Assembly (NCBI GenBank): GCA_001643675.2
Contig: LSRY02000001.1
Coordinates: 863,501 to 927,500 of the forward strand
Direction: 5' to 3'
Length of the DNA: 64,000 bases
Origin: Monocercomonoides exilis
Lineage: Eukaryota > Preaxostyla > Oxymonadida > Polymastigidae
In this document: piece after piece, positions 10,646-21,480 of the stretch
Layout: every line of letters begins with the position of its first letter
Position numbering within the stretch: position 1 is the first letter of the stretch
Notes under the pieces: generated by a model
Seen by the model: only the letters and a program-made list of their open reading frames with translations
What the model was told of the DNA's origin: nothing
Database searches by the model: none
Program-made: the position numbers and the translations under genes

Positions 10646-12880
10646 TAAAAGAAATCGTTATATCGAAAGTTGTGATATAAAAAAGTTTTCTATCTTCATC
10701 AACTCTGCCATGAAAGACACTCATTGACAAATGAATCACATTTCTTCCTTAGCATCTGTATTCCCTGCTTTTCCATCACAGAACCAATTGCCATCTCTTT
10801 TTTCTTTTTTTTCATGTAGCAACGTATTCAACGGCTCGTTCGCTCCGTATCAAATAATCTTCATGATCTATTTTTTTTTGTATTTTTGTTATAAATCTTG
10901 AAGAAACAGAAAGATAATGAATATTTATTAACAATTCGAAATAAACAAATATTATGAACAATAATCAGTAAAGTGAATCATTTTTTTTCACAGCATGCAT
11001 GTAACTGATGATTTTTTATGAAGATTACACAAATGATTTTGATAAATTCAACATTTTTTAAAAAATAAATTGCAATTCACATGGTTTCACCTTATTATCT
11101 AATTTAAAATAAAATTGTAACCAAAAATCTGTGTTCCGAATATACATGTAAAATAGTCAAAAAAACTACTGTTGTATCATGGATAGAAGAAAGTATGCAA
11201 AGTTCTCATAACATTTCCCTTTATCATTTATCATGAAAAATCTTATACTGGTTTTTACAAATAAAAGTCAAGATGTGAGAACTGTGTTATTTATATCGTT
11301 TGCTCAGCAATGAAGTGTAGTCTTTAAATAATATACTATTTAAAAAATGAAAGAAAATAATTGTTGGAAAATCTCTGATTTTTCAAAAATAATTTTTGAC
11401 ATGTAAGTTTATAAACGTTAATCGATCTGCATTTCGGAAAATTGTCCAGATGTATAAGAATAATAAAGATTTATGACTTTATATAAATATTTTCCTTTGT
11501 TTTTTATAATTTTCCAGAGATCAATTGAAATTCTTTTCTTTTTGAAGAAACAATGCAAGAAATGAACTCCTTTCATGCAATAATGGAGTTATCATTTGCA
11601 AATACAACTTAAAATGAACGAAATTCGAATATATCTCATTGCGATTCACTAACCCCAACACAAAGTGAGATGTTTGTCAGAATGAAGAATTTTACTCAAA
11701 ATTCGAAGTGAATAATATTTATACCAACATAAAGCTTTGATGTTTCTTCGTTTGCATTAATTAATACAATTTCCATTTTTCATTATTCACAAATAATTAT
11801 TGTTTTCTTTTGGACAAATTGTTGTTGTTCTCAAGAGGAAATTGTTGAACGACAAAGACTGAAAAGAAGAGAATGCAGTGCAAAAAATGTTTTGAAAAAA
11901 AGTTTGAAAAGCTCATTGTTATAAACCTTCAAGTTTGTTCGCATTTCATTATTAATTCACTTTTGATTTTGTTATATAACAAATATCTTTTAACAGTTCA
12001 AGTATTCCTGCTGACTAATAATCGCGAAGCGTTCATTTTCCTCTTCCTCAGCTGGTATTTTAACATTTCTTCTTCTTCTTCTAATTCCAATAGTGTAATT
12101 GAAATTTCTTTCGAAGAATCACAGTATGCAGTGTCCTTGGATCCCAAAATTTCACCTGTGCATCTGTAATAAGACAAACAAAGAACAAAGTTCGATACAA
12201 AGTTATGTTTATGGAAAACAGTCACGGAACAGTCACGCATGATAAACAGCAGAACGAATAAAGTTGATTCAACGTATAATCAACTTTTTGATTTGATCAA
12301 AAAAGAAGCATCTACCTGTTGAATGACCAAAGTGACATCAAATCGAGTTCAAGAAACTCTTTTGCAGGAGAAGAGAGTTTCAACAAAACTAAAATAGTAA
12401 ACATATAACCAAAAAGGTTCATTGAGATCAACAATATTAATAAAATACTGAACATTTTTCAAATATCAGACAAAAAGAAGATAAAAGCAATCTTTTTTCT
12501 TCCGTCTTCGGAAGAGAAAAATGTTAACTAAATGAGAAAAAGATAGTGGAATTGAAGAAGATGGAGCAGCTTTCGAATACTGTATTCAACATGAACCATT
12601 CATTTGTGTGTTTCATCATTACCAGTTCAGATTCAATTTTTATAATCTTCTCCTTTCCCAAATTGACAAATCCCAGCAATTACATCCTTCTTCATCTCTG
12701 TAGAACTTTTTTGAACAAGCAAATCCGTTCATTCTCGAATACATTACAGAAACGGATCAATAGAATTAGCCAACTCTTCCTACGACTCTATACAAATTTG
12801 ATCTGCGCAGATCATATCAGAACAGGCTCGGTAACTTCCCTGTTCCATATTGAACTTTGCACTCATTGAATTCTTTTCAA
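10646..12880. other. AT-rich spacer with weak coding remnants
   Basis: 10646-11870 is AT-rich and I see nothing in it. A minus-strand stretch at 11998-12240 has protein-like composition (ending EMLKYQLRKRKMNASRLLVS) and could be a gene fragment. A tandem GTGACTGTTCC-like direct repeat lies near its start. 12546-12869 has a weak plus-strand open frame with no recognisable domain. Confidence 0.35.
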
Positions 12881-14410
12881 GAACTACATAGCGGAATTGA
12901 TGGAGATCATCTGAAAGGCTTTGGAGAAATACATGTATGATGCTGAAGCTTCTGCTTCAAAAAGGCTGAAACGAACGAGCTGAGTGTGCAACAGAGTTGT
13001 TGTTTTTCCTCTTTCTGCAGGTTCATTGTGATATAATCTTGACACAGATGAAACAGACACCGAAGTTGATTTGCATAGATAACATTGCGGTGCTGATTAC
13101 AGCGATGTTTGTCAGAGAGGCATTGATGGCCTGAAGGTTGTGCTGATATTGCCAAACATGCAATGATGGACACAGAGAATCATGCGCATTTTGTTTGAAG
13201 AACAGGGTGGTGCTAATGAAATGGTACATGAATTGCCCTGCACTACCAGAAAGATGAGTACCGCACTGCGATGATTGAGCGACTAAGTTTATTTTGTTTT
13301 GAGCACATTTCGGTTCAGTCATATGTATCAACGATGTGTGCAGCTGAAAGAAATGGAAAAGAATTGATTGTGGTTGTTAAAGGTTCACTGATGCTGTTCT
13401 TCATATCCGTTGCACGGATGCTGGTAAAGAACTGAGAGAAGATTATATAGGTGATGGGAATTGCGCTGAATGCAGGCAAGAAATTGAGTGAAAAAGAAGA
13501 GCAGGAAAGAATGAAAAGAGAGCATGTATTGCTCAAACAGAATTATTCTGAAAACGAAGCATACAAGAAAACAACAATGAATAAGAAGCGCCGAAAAAAT
13601 GAAAAAGAGATAAGATAAAGGGAAAAGAAAGATGATGAGATGAATAAAAATTCAGTTCAAAATAAAAATGAAATTATGCAAAATACATTAAATTCATAGA
13701 AACGTGTTGATTGAAATGCATCGTACAGTTACACATATGCATAATGATCAAAAGTTTTCAAAATTCAGTCTGTTATACCAAGTTCCGTTTGGCAAACATC
13801 TCTATTCTTTGATGTTAAGGAGTAACATACTTCAATGAGAAAGCAAGTTTCCTCGTTTGAAGCTGCTGAAACAGAATCCAGGCAAAAGAACATCTTCCTG
13901 ATTGAGTCAAATAGGCATGAATTGCAAATCCTTCGTGCTTTGCTTCCACTGAAACAATCGATTCTGTTTGAAAAATACAATGTTGTTCATATCTTCGAGC
14001 AGGATTTTTTGTTTTGATTTTTGTACAAAAAATATAGATACATTTATTCGAGCATCTTATATGTGCAGCTTTTATCTCCGCAGACTGTCACATAGATGTA
14101 GAAGTTGATTGAAACGAAAATGACTCCATAGATAGCTGATGAAGTGTGAAATATTATGGGGGATTATGAAGTGGCAAATGATGAACGGTGGAGCAGGAAA
14201 GCGCTTTTGAAGTTGAACAGAAAGCAGGAGCAGTTAAAAATACTTAGGAGGAAAAAGAAGAAGTGGAAGAAAGACGGATATTGCAGATGTGGAGGAGGAT
14301 GAAGCAGTGAAAGAAGAGTTGGTTCAAAATGTGGATATTGAAGATGGAAATTGGATGGTGGATACATCAAAAGCGGTAGAAGAAAAAAAAATTTTTTTTT
14401 TGAATAATTA
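12881..14410 (+). pseudogene. Broken gene of unknown function
   Basis: Several plus-strand pieces look coding. One is QTPKLICIDNIAVLITAMFV near 13045-13125. Another is HYQKDEYRTAMIERLSLFCF followed by CAAERNGKELIVVVKGSLML and then SEKEEQERMKREHVLLKQNY near 13240-13550. The C-terminal piece reads ADVEEDEAVKEELVQNVDIE followed by NWMVDTSKAVEEKK and ends with TAA near 14410. Stops of all three kinds interrupt these pieces, including a TGA and a TAG in the segment after MLVKN, and the frame changes at least twice. The parts suggest a mixed helical protein with an acidic C-terminus. I do not recognise it. Confidence 0.4.
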
Positions 14411-15120
14411 ATTTTATAAAAAAAAGGTATTTTGTCAAATTGTTTCAACACGAAATCTGCTTTGATGTTTATTTTTTTTAATTTGTTATCAAATCTTTAT
14501 TTTTTCTAAAATTAAGATACAATTCATTTTTATGCTTTCAAAAACAAAAGGAGCTAACTTTTCATGTCAGATAGGCGAAGTGAATGAAAATCATAAATAA
14601 ACAAGCATAACTGCATTGTCAAATTCTCAATCAGAAATATGTGAAGAAGAAACGATGGCATAAACAAAAATTGATAGCAAAAATGATTGATACTTCGAAA
14701 TAGATTTCAAATGAAAACACAGGCAAACAAAGCATAGAACAACTTTCTGAATAAAATGTTGAAAATTTTTTTATTCACCAATGGATTTTAATAACCACAT
14801 TCCATTAACTTTTCAGTCCCTTCTCCAAGCATCATCCCTATTTATCATATCACATCTTTCTCAATTACTCTTTTCTTTTGGTTCATCAATGATTCCTGCG
14901 ACTTTCATAACAAACATTCCTTCTACTTATCCTTTTCATCTTAATACGATGATTATTGTAGAAGTGATGAACATCTGCCATTCCCATTCACCAATTAATT
15001 ATCAGAATTCGAAGCTTCAATCAACAAAATGTCAAATATGAATCATCATCATCATCATCATCATCATCAGAAGAAGAAGAAGAAGAAGAAGAAGAAGAAG
15101 AAGAAGAAGGAGAAGAAGAG

Positions 15121-15152
<32 letters not shown>

Positions 15153-16460
15153 AGAAGAAGAAGAAGAAGAAGAAGAAGAAGAGTTTGAGTGAAGTGCAAT
15201 GCAGTTCACTATGCATTCTTCGAACAATTCAATGAAGATATAAAGATAAGCTTGACAATTGAGAGGATTGTCCATTTTGTTTAGCAAATGAAGTGCACCA
15301 CCAGAAACCCAGAATTGGATCTGAGCTGCCATCTTCACTCCTCCTATCAAGGAGTCAAAATGGATTTCATAAATAACAAATTAAATGAATCAGATTGAAT
15401 GATATATTATCCAGTACTAAAACAAACCTTTATCAAAAAAACGATTTTCTCATTAATTATTTATCGTTGGTTTTGAAGAAACAAAAGAACTATTTATTTG
15501 TTTTTGCCATTTGTTTAAAATAAATAATTCAAAATTGAAAAACACAATCAATTATATAACATACATGTTTGATCTGAATTAAATGCTAAAAATAAATTCA
15601 TTTTTGATACACGTTCTGTCATCAACAAAATTAATAATAATATTTGTTATTGCTAGTTATTAACTATTATCATTAAAATAAAATGTATCAACAAATGTAC
15701 ATTCAAATTATAAATTGGTAACATGAAAAATCATTAATCACAAGCGATCGTTTCGATCAAAATATGAATATTTGATGAATGAATTATTTCCCTTTAAATT
15801 TTATTTTCATGAAAGCTATTTTGGTTTGAGGAAAATAACAAAAATGAAGAAATGTGATTCGTTTGTGATAAATATATAAATGGCACTTTATCGTTTTTGG
15901 ATGAATTATTATTTATTTGATAAAAAACTATTACGGGAAGATCTCTGATTTCAAAAAAAGAAAGTGCTGAATTTGAAATTATTCTTGTGAAAAATTTTTT
16001 AATGAAAGAAGTTAAAACTATTCAGATTTAATTTTTATGCATGAAAGATATATTCTCAAACCGAAATTTGAAAAAGAGAAAATTAGGTTTCAAAAATAAT
16101 CACCCATATGTCTTTATTTTTTTGTAATGTTTTTTTTAATTAATTTTCAAATAAAAAAAACATATTTCGATCAAATTTCTTCCCACTCACCTAATTTTTC
16201 TTAAACATCTGCATCACCTTAAAAAAGGTGGGATCTCGTCAGTCTGTGCCCGGTACTTTTTTTTCCTTTAATAAAAACAAATTATTTTTTTTAAAAAATG
16301 CCTTGGAAAGGATAAAACACTTTCCAATAATTCAAAATTTTCAAAATAAAAATTTTATCACAATTAACAATCAATAAACTTTAATTATATATTTGTCTAT
16401 TTAAATATTATTTTTCACTTTGACAGAAGTCATATCATTATACGAAAATTTACATCAATA
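14411..16460. other. AT-rich spacer with a large microsatellite and element ends
   Basis: No credible gene. It contains the ATC/AAG microsatellite at 15039-15182. Near 16095-16180, two inverted-repeat element ends abut head to head: one finishes in ATCACCCA, then TA, then another begins TGTCTTTATTTTTTTG. Confidence 0.5.
15039..15182. repeat. Compound (ATC)n-(AAG)n microsatellite
   Basis: About 10 ATC triplets run directly into roughly 38 AAG/AGG triplets. It produces spurious open frames of His/Lys on the plus strand and Asp/Ser on the minus strand. I reject those as genes. Confidence 0.95.
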
Positions 16461-16719
16461 TGGGTGATAATTTTTGACATCATATTTTTATCTTTCAATA
16501 TTTTCGGTTCGAAAATTTGACTTCAATATCAACAAAAGAACAGTGAAAATTGGAAATGTCTGAAAAAAACATCTTCATCTTTATTTGAGTGAAAACATTT
16601 TTTTTTGACAGCGGTTGTGATAATTTTTTAATTTGAAAACAAAATCTCTTCCCAATGACAAATAAGCTTTGAAAAATTAACACACCGAAAAAAGTTATGA
16701 TATAAATAATTATCACCCA
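16461..16719. repeat. TA-flanked inverted-repeat element, TGGGTGATAA ends
   Basis: The left end TGGGTGATAATTTTTGACAT and the right end, which reads in reverse complement TGGGTGATAATTATTTATAT, are both followed by a shared ATCATA. The element is flanked by TA on both sides (16459-16460 and 16720-16721). It is non-coding. Its right end matches the left end of the 4412-4777 element and the lone end at 4262-4313. Confidence 0.65.
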
Positions 16720-16869
16720 TATTACTTCATCCAATTATTCATCTTCTGCAAATACATTTCAAATACTTCTGAAAAATTCTTCTCTTCTTCTTCTTCCAAC
16801 AAAATTTTTGCATTTCTTTCATTTTTCTATTCTTCTCCTTCTCCTTCTCCTTCTTCATCTTCTTCTTTT

Positions 16870-18600
16870 TCTTTCACCTCCAGCATTTGAAAAATGTTGC
16901 ATGAAGTTTATCAAAAGAAATAGAAGAGTTGACAGCTGGGCCATCGAGGATTGAGCAATGTGCATCGGCTGCTCAACAAAGACTGCTATCGAGGAAGCAA
17001 CAGCAACATGTTTGCGTCAAATTAATCTTCTTTCTTTATTTCTTTTCTAACTCTTCCACGTCATATTTATTTTCTCCTTTTACATTTCTCTTTCTTTATA
17101 TATATATATCTTTTTTTTCTTTCTCTCTCTTTTCTTTATATGATTCCCATTTCTTTGTATTTGTGTCAATTCAGAACAAAGTGTATGCTAGTTTGTTTAT
17201 TCAAATCAGTTTCAATGCATAACACTTTTCTTTATAATTATTTGTTGATTTCTCTTCTCTAATATAATATTTTCTTTTATTATTTCATTTCTCTTCTCAA
17301 TCTACTCTTCTCTCTTCTTCTCTTCTCTTCCCTATCTTTTTCATCTCCTTTTCCTTTCACTTTTCCTTTTCCTCTTCCTCTCCTCTTTCTCCTTCTCCTT
17401 CTCCTTCTCCTCATCCGCAACTACACCCAGCGAATTCCCACTGCTCTTCGCTTTCTCCGCCTCTCTAACTCCACCTCTGCCCTGTTTCTGGTGTGAATTA
17501 CGTTCCTCCTCCGCCTCCTCTTCCTCAGCGTGAATTTTGTTCCTTCCGCGCCTTAACTGACAGACCATGGGCAGAGGAAAGAGGAGAGAGGGATAGGGAA
17601 AGGGAAGAAGTAGAAAGAAGAAGAGGAGGAGGAGGAGGAGAAGTGGAGGAGTTGAGTTTGGGAATGGAGATTTAGATAGAAATATATGTTTTGATGAAGA
17701 AAGAAGAGGAGAAGGATATGATGATGATGAGGAAGAGGAAAAAGAGGAAGATGAAGAAGAAAATGAAGATGATTTTATTTTGCTAAGTGAAATGGAAAAC
17801 AGAGAAAATTTCAGATTCATAAAAGAAGCAGAAGAAAAAGAAGATGGAGAAGAAGATGAAGAAGACAAATCTGCCTTAAAGCGGAAGAATAAGAATCTGA
17901 GACATTCTGTTGCTTTCAATATAACTGTTCATGAATCACCGTTTGTTTTAAATACTTTGCATTTGAAATTTTTGTTTCATTTTTCTTCTTTTTATTTGTC
18001 TCTCATCGATATCATCGTCATTTCTTTTCACTTTTTTTCATCTTTATTTATTTATTTATTGTTTTTATTATTATTATTGTAATAATTATTATTTTCATAT
18101 TCACCTTTCATTATTATTATTATTGACATCCAATATCTATTTCAGAACCTCCAAACATAACCAGAAGGAGAAGAGCTAGAAGCAGAAAGATGGTAGTGTG
18201 ACTGTGTCCAGCTAAAAGGGGCTGTTTGAAGTGGCAAAAAAGGCCAAAGTTTATTTCGCCTTTTCTTTCTCATCCTCAACAGAAGAAGGAAGAGAAGAAC
18301 GAGAAAGAGGAAAGGAAAGTGAAAGGGGAAGAGGAATAGGAAGAGAAGAATTATTAATCTTATTTCAAAGACCCAAACGAATCGTTGAAGAAGCTGAAGG
18401 AAAAGGATGCGAAAAGAAGAGTGTGTATGAGTGAAAATCCAGATGAGGGGGAGGAAGATGAAGATGATGATGATGATGAAGGAGAAGGAGAAGGAGAAGA
18501 AAGAGATGAAAGAGAGAAAAGGAAGGAAAGAGGAGAAATAAGCAGAAGTTATATAAAATTTACGAGAGAAAAGAAGATAAAGGAAAATAAAGAAATATAA
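16870..18600 (+). pseudogene. Broken acidic/charged gene with introns
   Basis: A first exon-like piece near 16930-17009 reads LTAGPSRIEQCASAAQQRLL up to a GTTTGC donor. A second reads from about 17670 through a Glu/Asp-rich stretch to MENRENFRFIKEAEEKEDGE and RKNKNLRHSVAFNITVHESP, followed by a GTTTGT donor near 17943. A CTATTTCAG acceptor near 18145 rejoins the frame (SKHNQKEKS). Downstream, KQKDGSVTVSS and KGLFEVAKKAKVYFAFSF are separated by TAG and TAA codons. Another frame reads YFKDPNESLKKLKEKDAKRR and MSENPDEGEEDEDDD up to 18600. It looks like a nuclear-type acidic protein gene that has decayed. No domain recognised. Confidence 0.4.
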
Positions 18601-18839
18601 GGAAATTCCAGCAGAAAAAAAAACATAAGATAAAATTTTAATTACTTTATCACACAAAGAGGAAACGAATGAAAATGCAGGAAAACAAATGAAAGTGGAT
18701 AGAATGGAAAGAGATTCATAAAGTTCGCCTCTTCTTTCTTCTTTTCTTTCTCCTTCTCTTTCTCCTTCTCTTTCTCCTTCTCTTTCTCATTTATTTTCTT
18801 CTTCTTCTCCTGCTCCTCCTCCTCCTCCTATTTTCTTCT

Positions 18840-20620
18840 TCTTCCTCTTCTTCTTCTTCTTCTTCAGAACAGAGTGCTGCTTCGCCTTCACTTTCAATTT
18901 TATCTTCTTCTTTATACTCTTCCACATCTTCATCTTCATCAACATTCACTTTTTATTCTTCTTCCCCTTCACTCACCTCAGACAACTCTCCTTCTTCCAC
19001 CTCACCTTCTGCCTCACCTTCAGCCTCTTCTCCTTCTCCTTCTTCTCCTATTCCATTGCAAACACCTCAATCACCTCAGTCATCTCAACCTATTCAATCT
19101 ATTCAATCATTTCATTCATAGCAATCATATCAATCATATCAATCGCCGCATAACCCTCACTCTTCCATTGCAAAAGCTGACTCCACAAGCAGTTTGCTGC
19201 TGAGAAGCAAAGAAACCGTTCAAAAACACTCCTCAAAGGAAACAAATAGAATGCTTCCTTTCTCTTGCAATCAGCTCCATTCATCCACATCATTCGCTTC
19301 TAATCAATCAATGTTCTTTTCTTCACCTTCAGCCGTGCCTGCAAAGTCATTCCATGGAAGAACGAAGAGCGTTGTGATTAATTTTGGTCCTTCTGTTTCT
19401 TCTTCTGCTGCTTCTTCTTCTTCACAATCTTCACATCCTTCTCAGCATTCCCAGACCCAATAAAGCACATACCAGCCTTCCTCTTTCAAGTCCTCCCTCC
19501 ACTTTGATGAACTGCAATCACATTCAACATCCTCTTTCCTTCGCTCTATCAACAATTATTCATCTTCATCCTCTTCTTCTTCATCCTCATCCTCATTTAA
19601 AAGTCGTTCACAATTCCGTGAAAGCCTTATGTTCTGCAGTCATCGCGTGCTCCAGCTGCCTCGTTTTGTTTGCGTCTGCTGTCAGACGAGGTGGAAGTGC
19701 TGAGAGGAGTGACATCGCTCCTCCGGTCGATGAAGGCTGCTCTTTCTTCGCTTTCTCTGCTTGGCGAAGACAGCAACAGTAACAGCAGCAGCAATGGAAG
19801 AAGCAGAAGTGATAGAAGTGATAGAAACAATAGAAGCAATAGAAGCAATAGAATCACAGATTATCCTCTTTTTGCAAATGAAGATGGAAACACAGCCAGA
19901 CTCGATTGTCTTCTGCCTTCTTCTGCTTCCTCAAAGCACTTGGCAATGCTTAAAAAGCGAGCACAGAAAGATTGCTTGTTTCATCGGGCAAAGCAGAAAA
20001 TCAGTCACATTTTCATTCTCATTCTCATTCACAATCACAATCACAAGCGCAAGCACAATCGCAGACACTGATGAAAACACAAACACAGACACAGAATCGC
20101 ACACAGTCAACGATATTCTCTCAGAAGAAGCGGGCAGAGTCGTTCACATCCTCAATGTTTCTGAGAGAAGTGTCCAGCTGCAGCATTCAGTTTCTGTGTA
20201 GAACTGTCCTTCGGTTTGACCCGTTTCTGCAGAATGTGATAGCATTGGTGGATGAGAAGCATGTGCCGTGTGCCACACAAATCACAAGCAATTCGCTTGT
20301 CCTCTAGAAAATCCAGTTGTCTTCTTCAGATGCAAACCTTTTGTCTTCATCAAGTTCATTTGCTTCTTCTTTAAACACAGATTCATATTGTTTTTTGAAG
20401 AGAATCTCAAAAACACAACACATAACAAAGCATTCAGTCAAACATTCAGAAACCGACATTGAAGACTCTCAGCTCAGCTATTCCAATCAAAAAGGTGGAG
20501 GCAGATCACATTCAGTTTCTTTGTTCAACAAAATGCAATAAACAGCAAATATTTCTTCTTCTTCTTCCTCAGAATCCTCGTCTCAGATCCACATCTCCCA
20601 CCCAAACCGTATCCGAGTTT
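18840..20620 (+). pseudogene. Broken Ser/Gln/Pro-rich low-complexity gene
   Basis: A plus-strand frame rich in Ser, Pro and Gln runs from about 18870. After an in-frame TAG near 19120 it reads QSYQSYQSPHNPHSSIAKAD, and it continues to SSSQSSHPSQHSQTQ and a TAA at 19461-19463. A second frame reads RLLSDEVEVLRGVTSLLRSM, then DYPLFANEDGNTARLDCLLP. A third reads SQSQAQAQSQTLMKTQTQTQ, then FDPFLQNVIALVDEKHVPCA, and passes a TAG (20305) and a TAA (20539) toward 20620. Every internal stop in these frames is TAA or TAG and sits among glutamines. Frame changes between the pieces could be introns or indels. Function unknown. Confidence 0.4.
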
Positions 20621-20796
20621 TTTTTTCACCACTGCCCCAAGACCAACTTCCTGCACATAAATATTCTTCCCCCACCGCACCTCGTTCTTGCTGAACTCCA
20701 ATGGCTTCATCTCTACCTTCGTGCTCCCCGAGCTCTCCCCACATACATAAACTCTCATCACCCACAAAACTCAGAGCACAAGCACACTAAAGTTGT

Positions 20797-21175
20797 TCAT
20801 CTTGATGCTGCTTCACTGAATTGCTTCAGATACTTCTCAGCTCCAAGATCCGCTGACACAGTTCCGCCTTTCCTGCTTTCTGGAGCACTTATATTCAAAA
20901 GATTCATTTCCACAGACTTGCGTGTCATTTGCACCACCTCAATCACTGTCTCATAAAGCACACTCACTTCATTCTGCAGCACGACACAAGTATTCCTCCC
21001 CAGCAGCTCTAAGCCTGTGCCATGCACCAGTTGAAACTCTTCCGCGTCGCATGCATCTGCTTCCACGTCTGCATCCAGACTGTTAAGCACAACTTGACCA
21101 TCCTACACATCCAGCGCCCCGCCTCCCACCATAAACACATTCACTGCTCCATCTCCACACCGATCAGATTCTATT
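20797..21175 (-). pseudogene. Surface-protein (beta-helix type) fragment
   Basis: On the minus strand, NVFMVGGGALDV, an in-frame stop, DGQVVLNSLDADVEADA, then EFQLVHGTGLELLGRNTCVV and LYETVIEVVQMTRKSVEMNL read as short alternating beta-rungs with Gly and Asn turns. This is the style of the parallel beta-helix genes at 37-43 kb. It ends at a stop near 20797. It is probably a fragment of a larger extracellular-domain gene. Confidence 0.35.
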
Positions 21176-21480
21176 CTCCTCAAATCACATATTTCGCCTT
21201 TTCTTTTTGCTTCAACTCATTCAATATTCAGAAAATTAACTTCGATTTTCTGTCAAAACATAAAAACATTAAAACTCTGCACTATATTTCAGCTTTTTGC
21301 AAAGGTCAAGAGATATGGGAAAGAAAATTAATAAGTGACAAACAAAATGATAGATTCAACAAAATCAAAACTGTAAAAATTTATCACCATGAGAAATTAA
21401 AGACGAAGAAGAGCATTAAGTATTATGTCTGAAATATTGTGGCTAGGATCTCCAATTATTCTTCGGGCTTATGAAAATAT

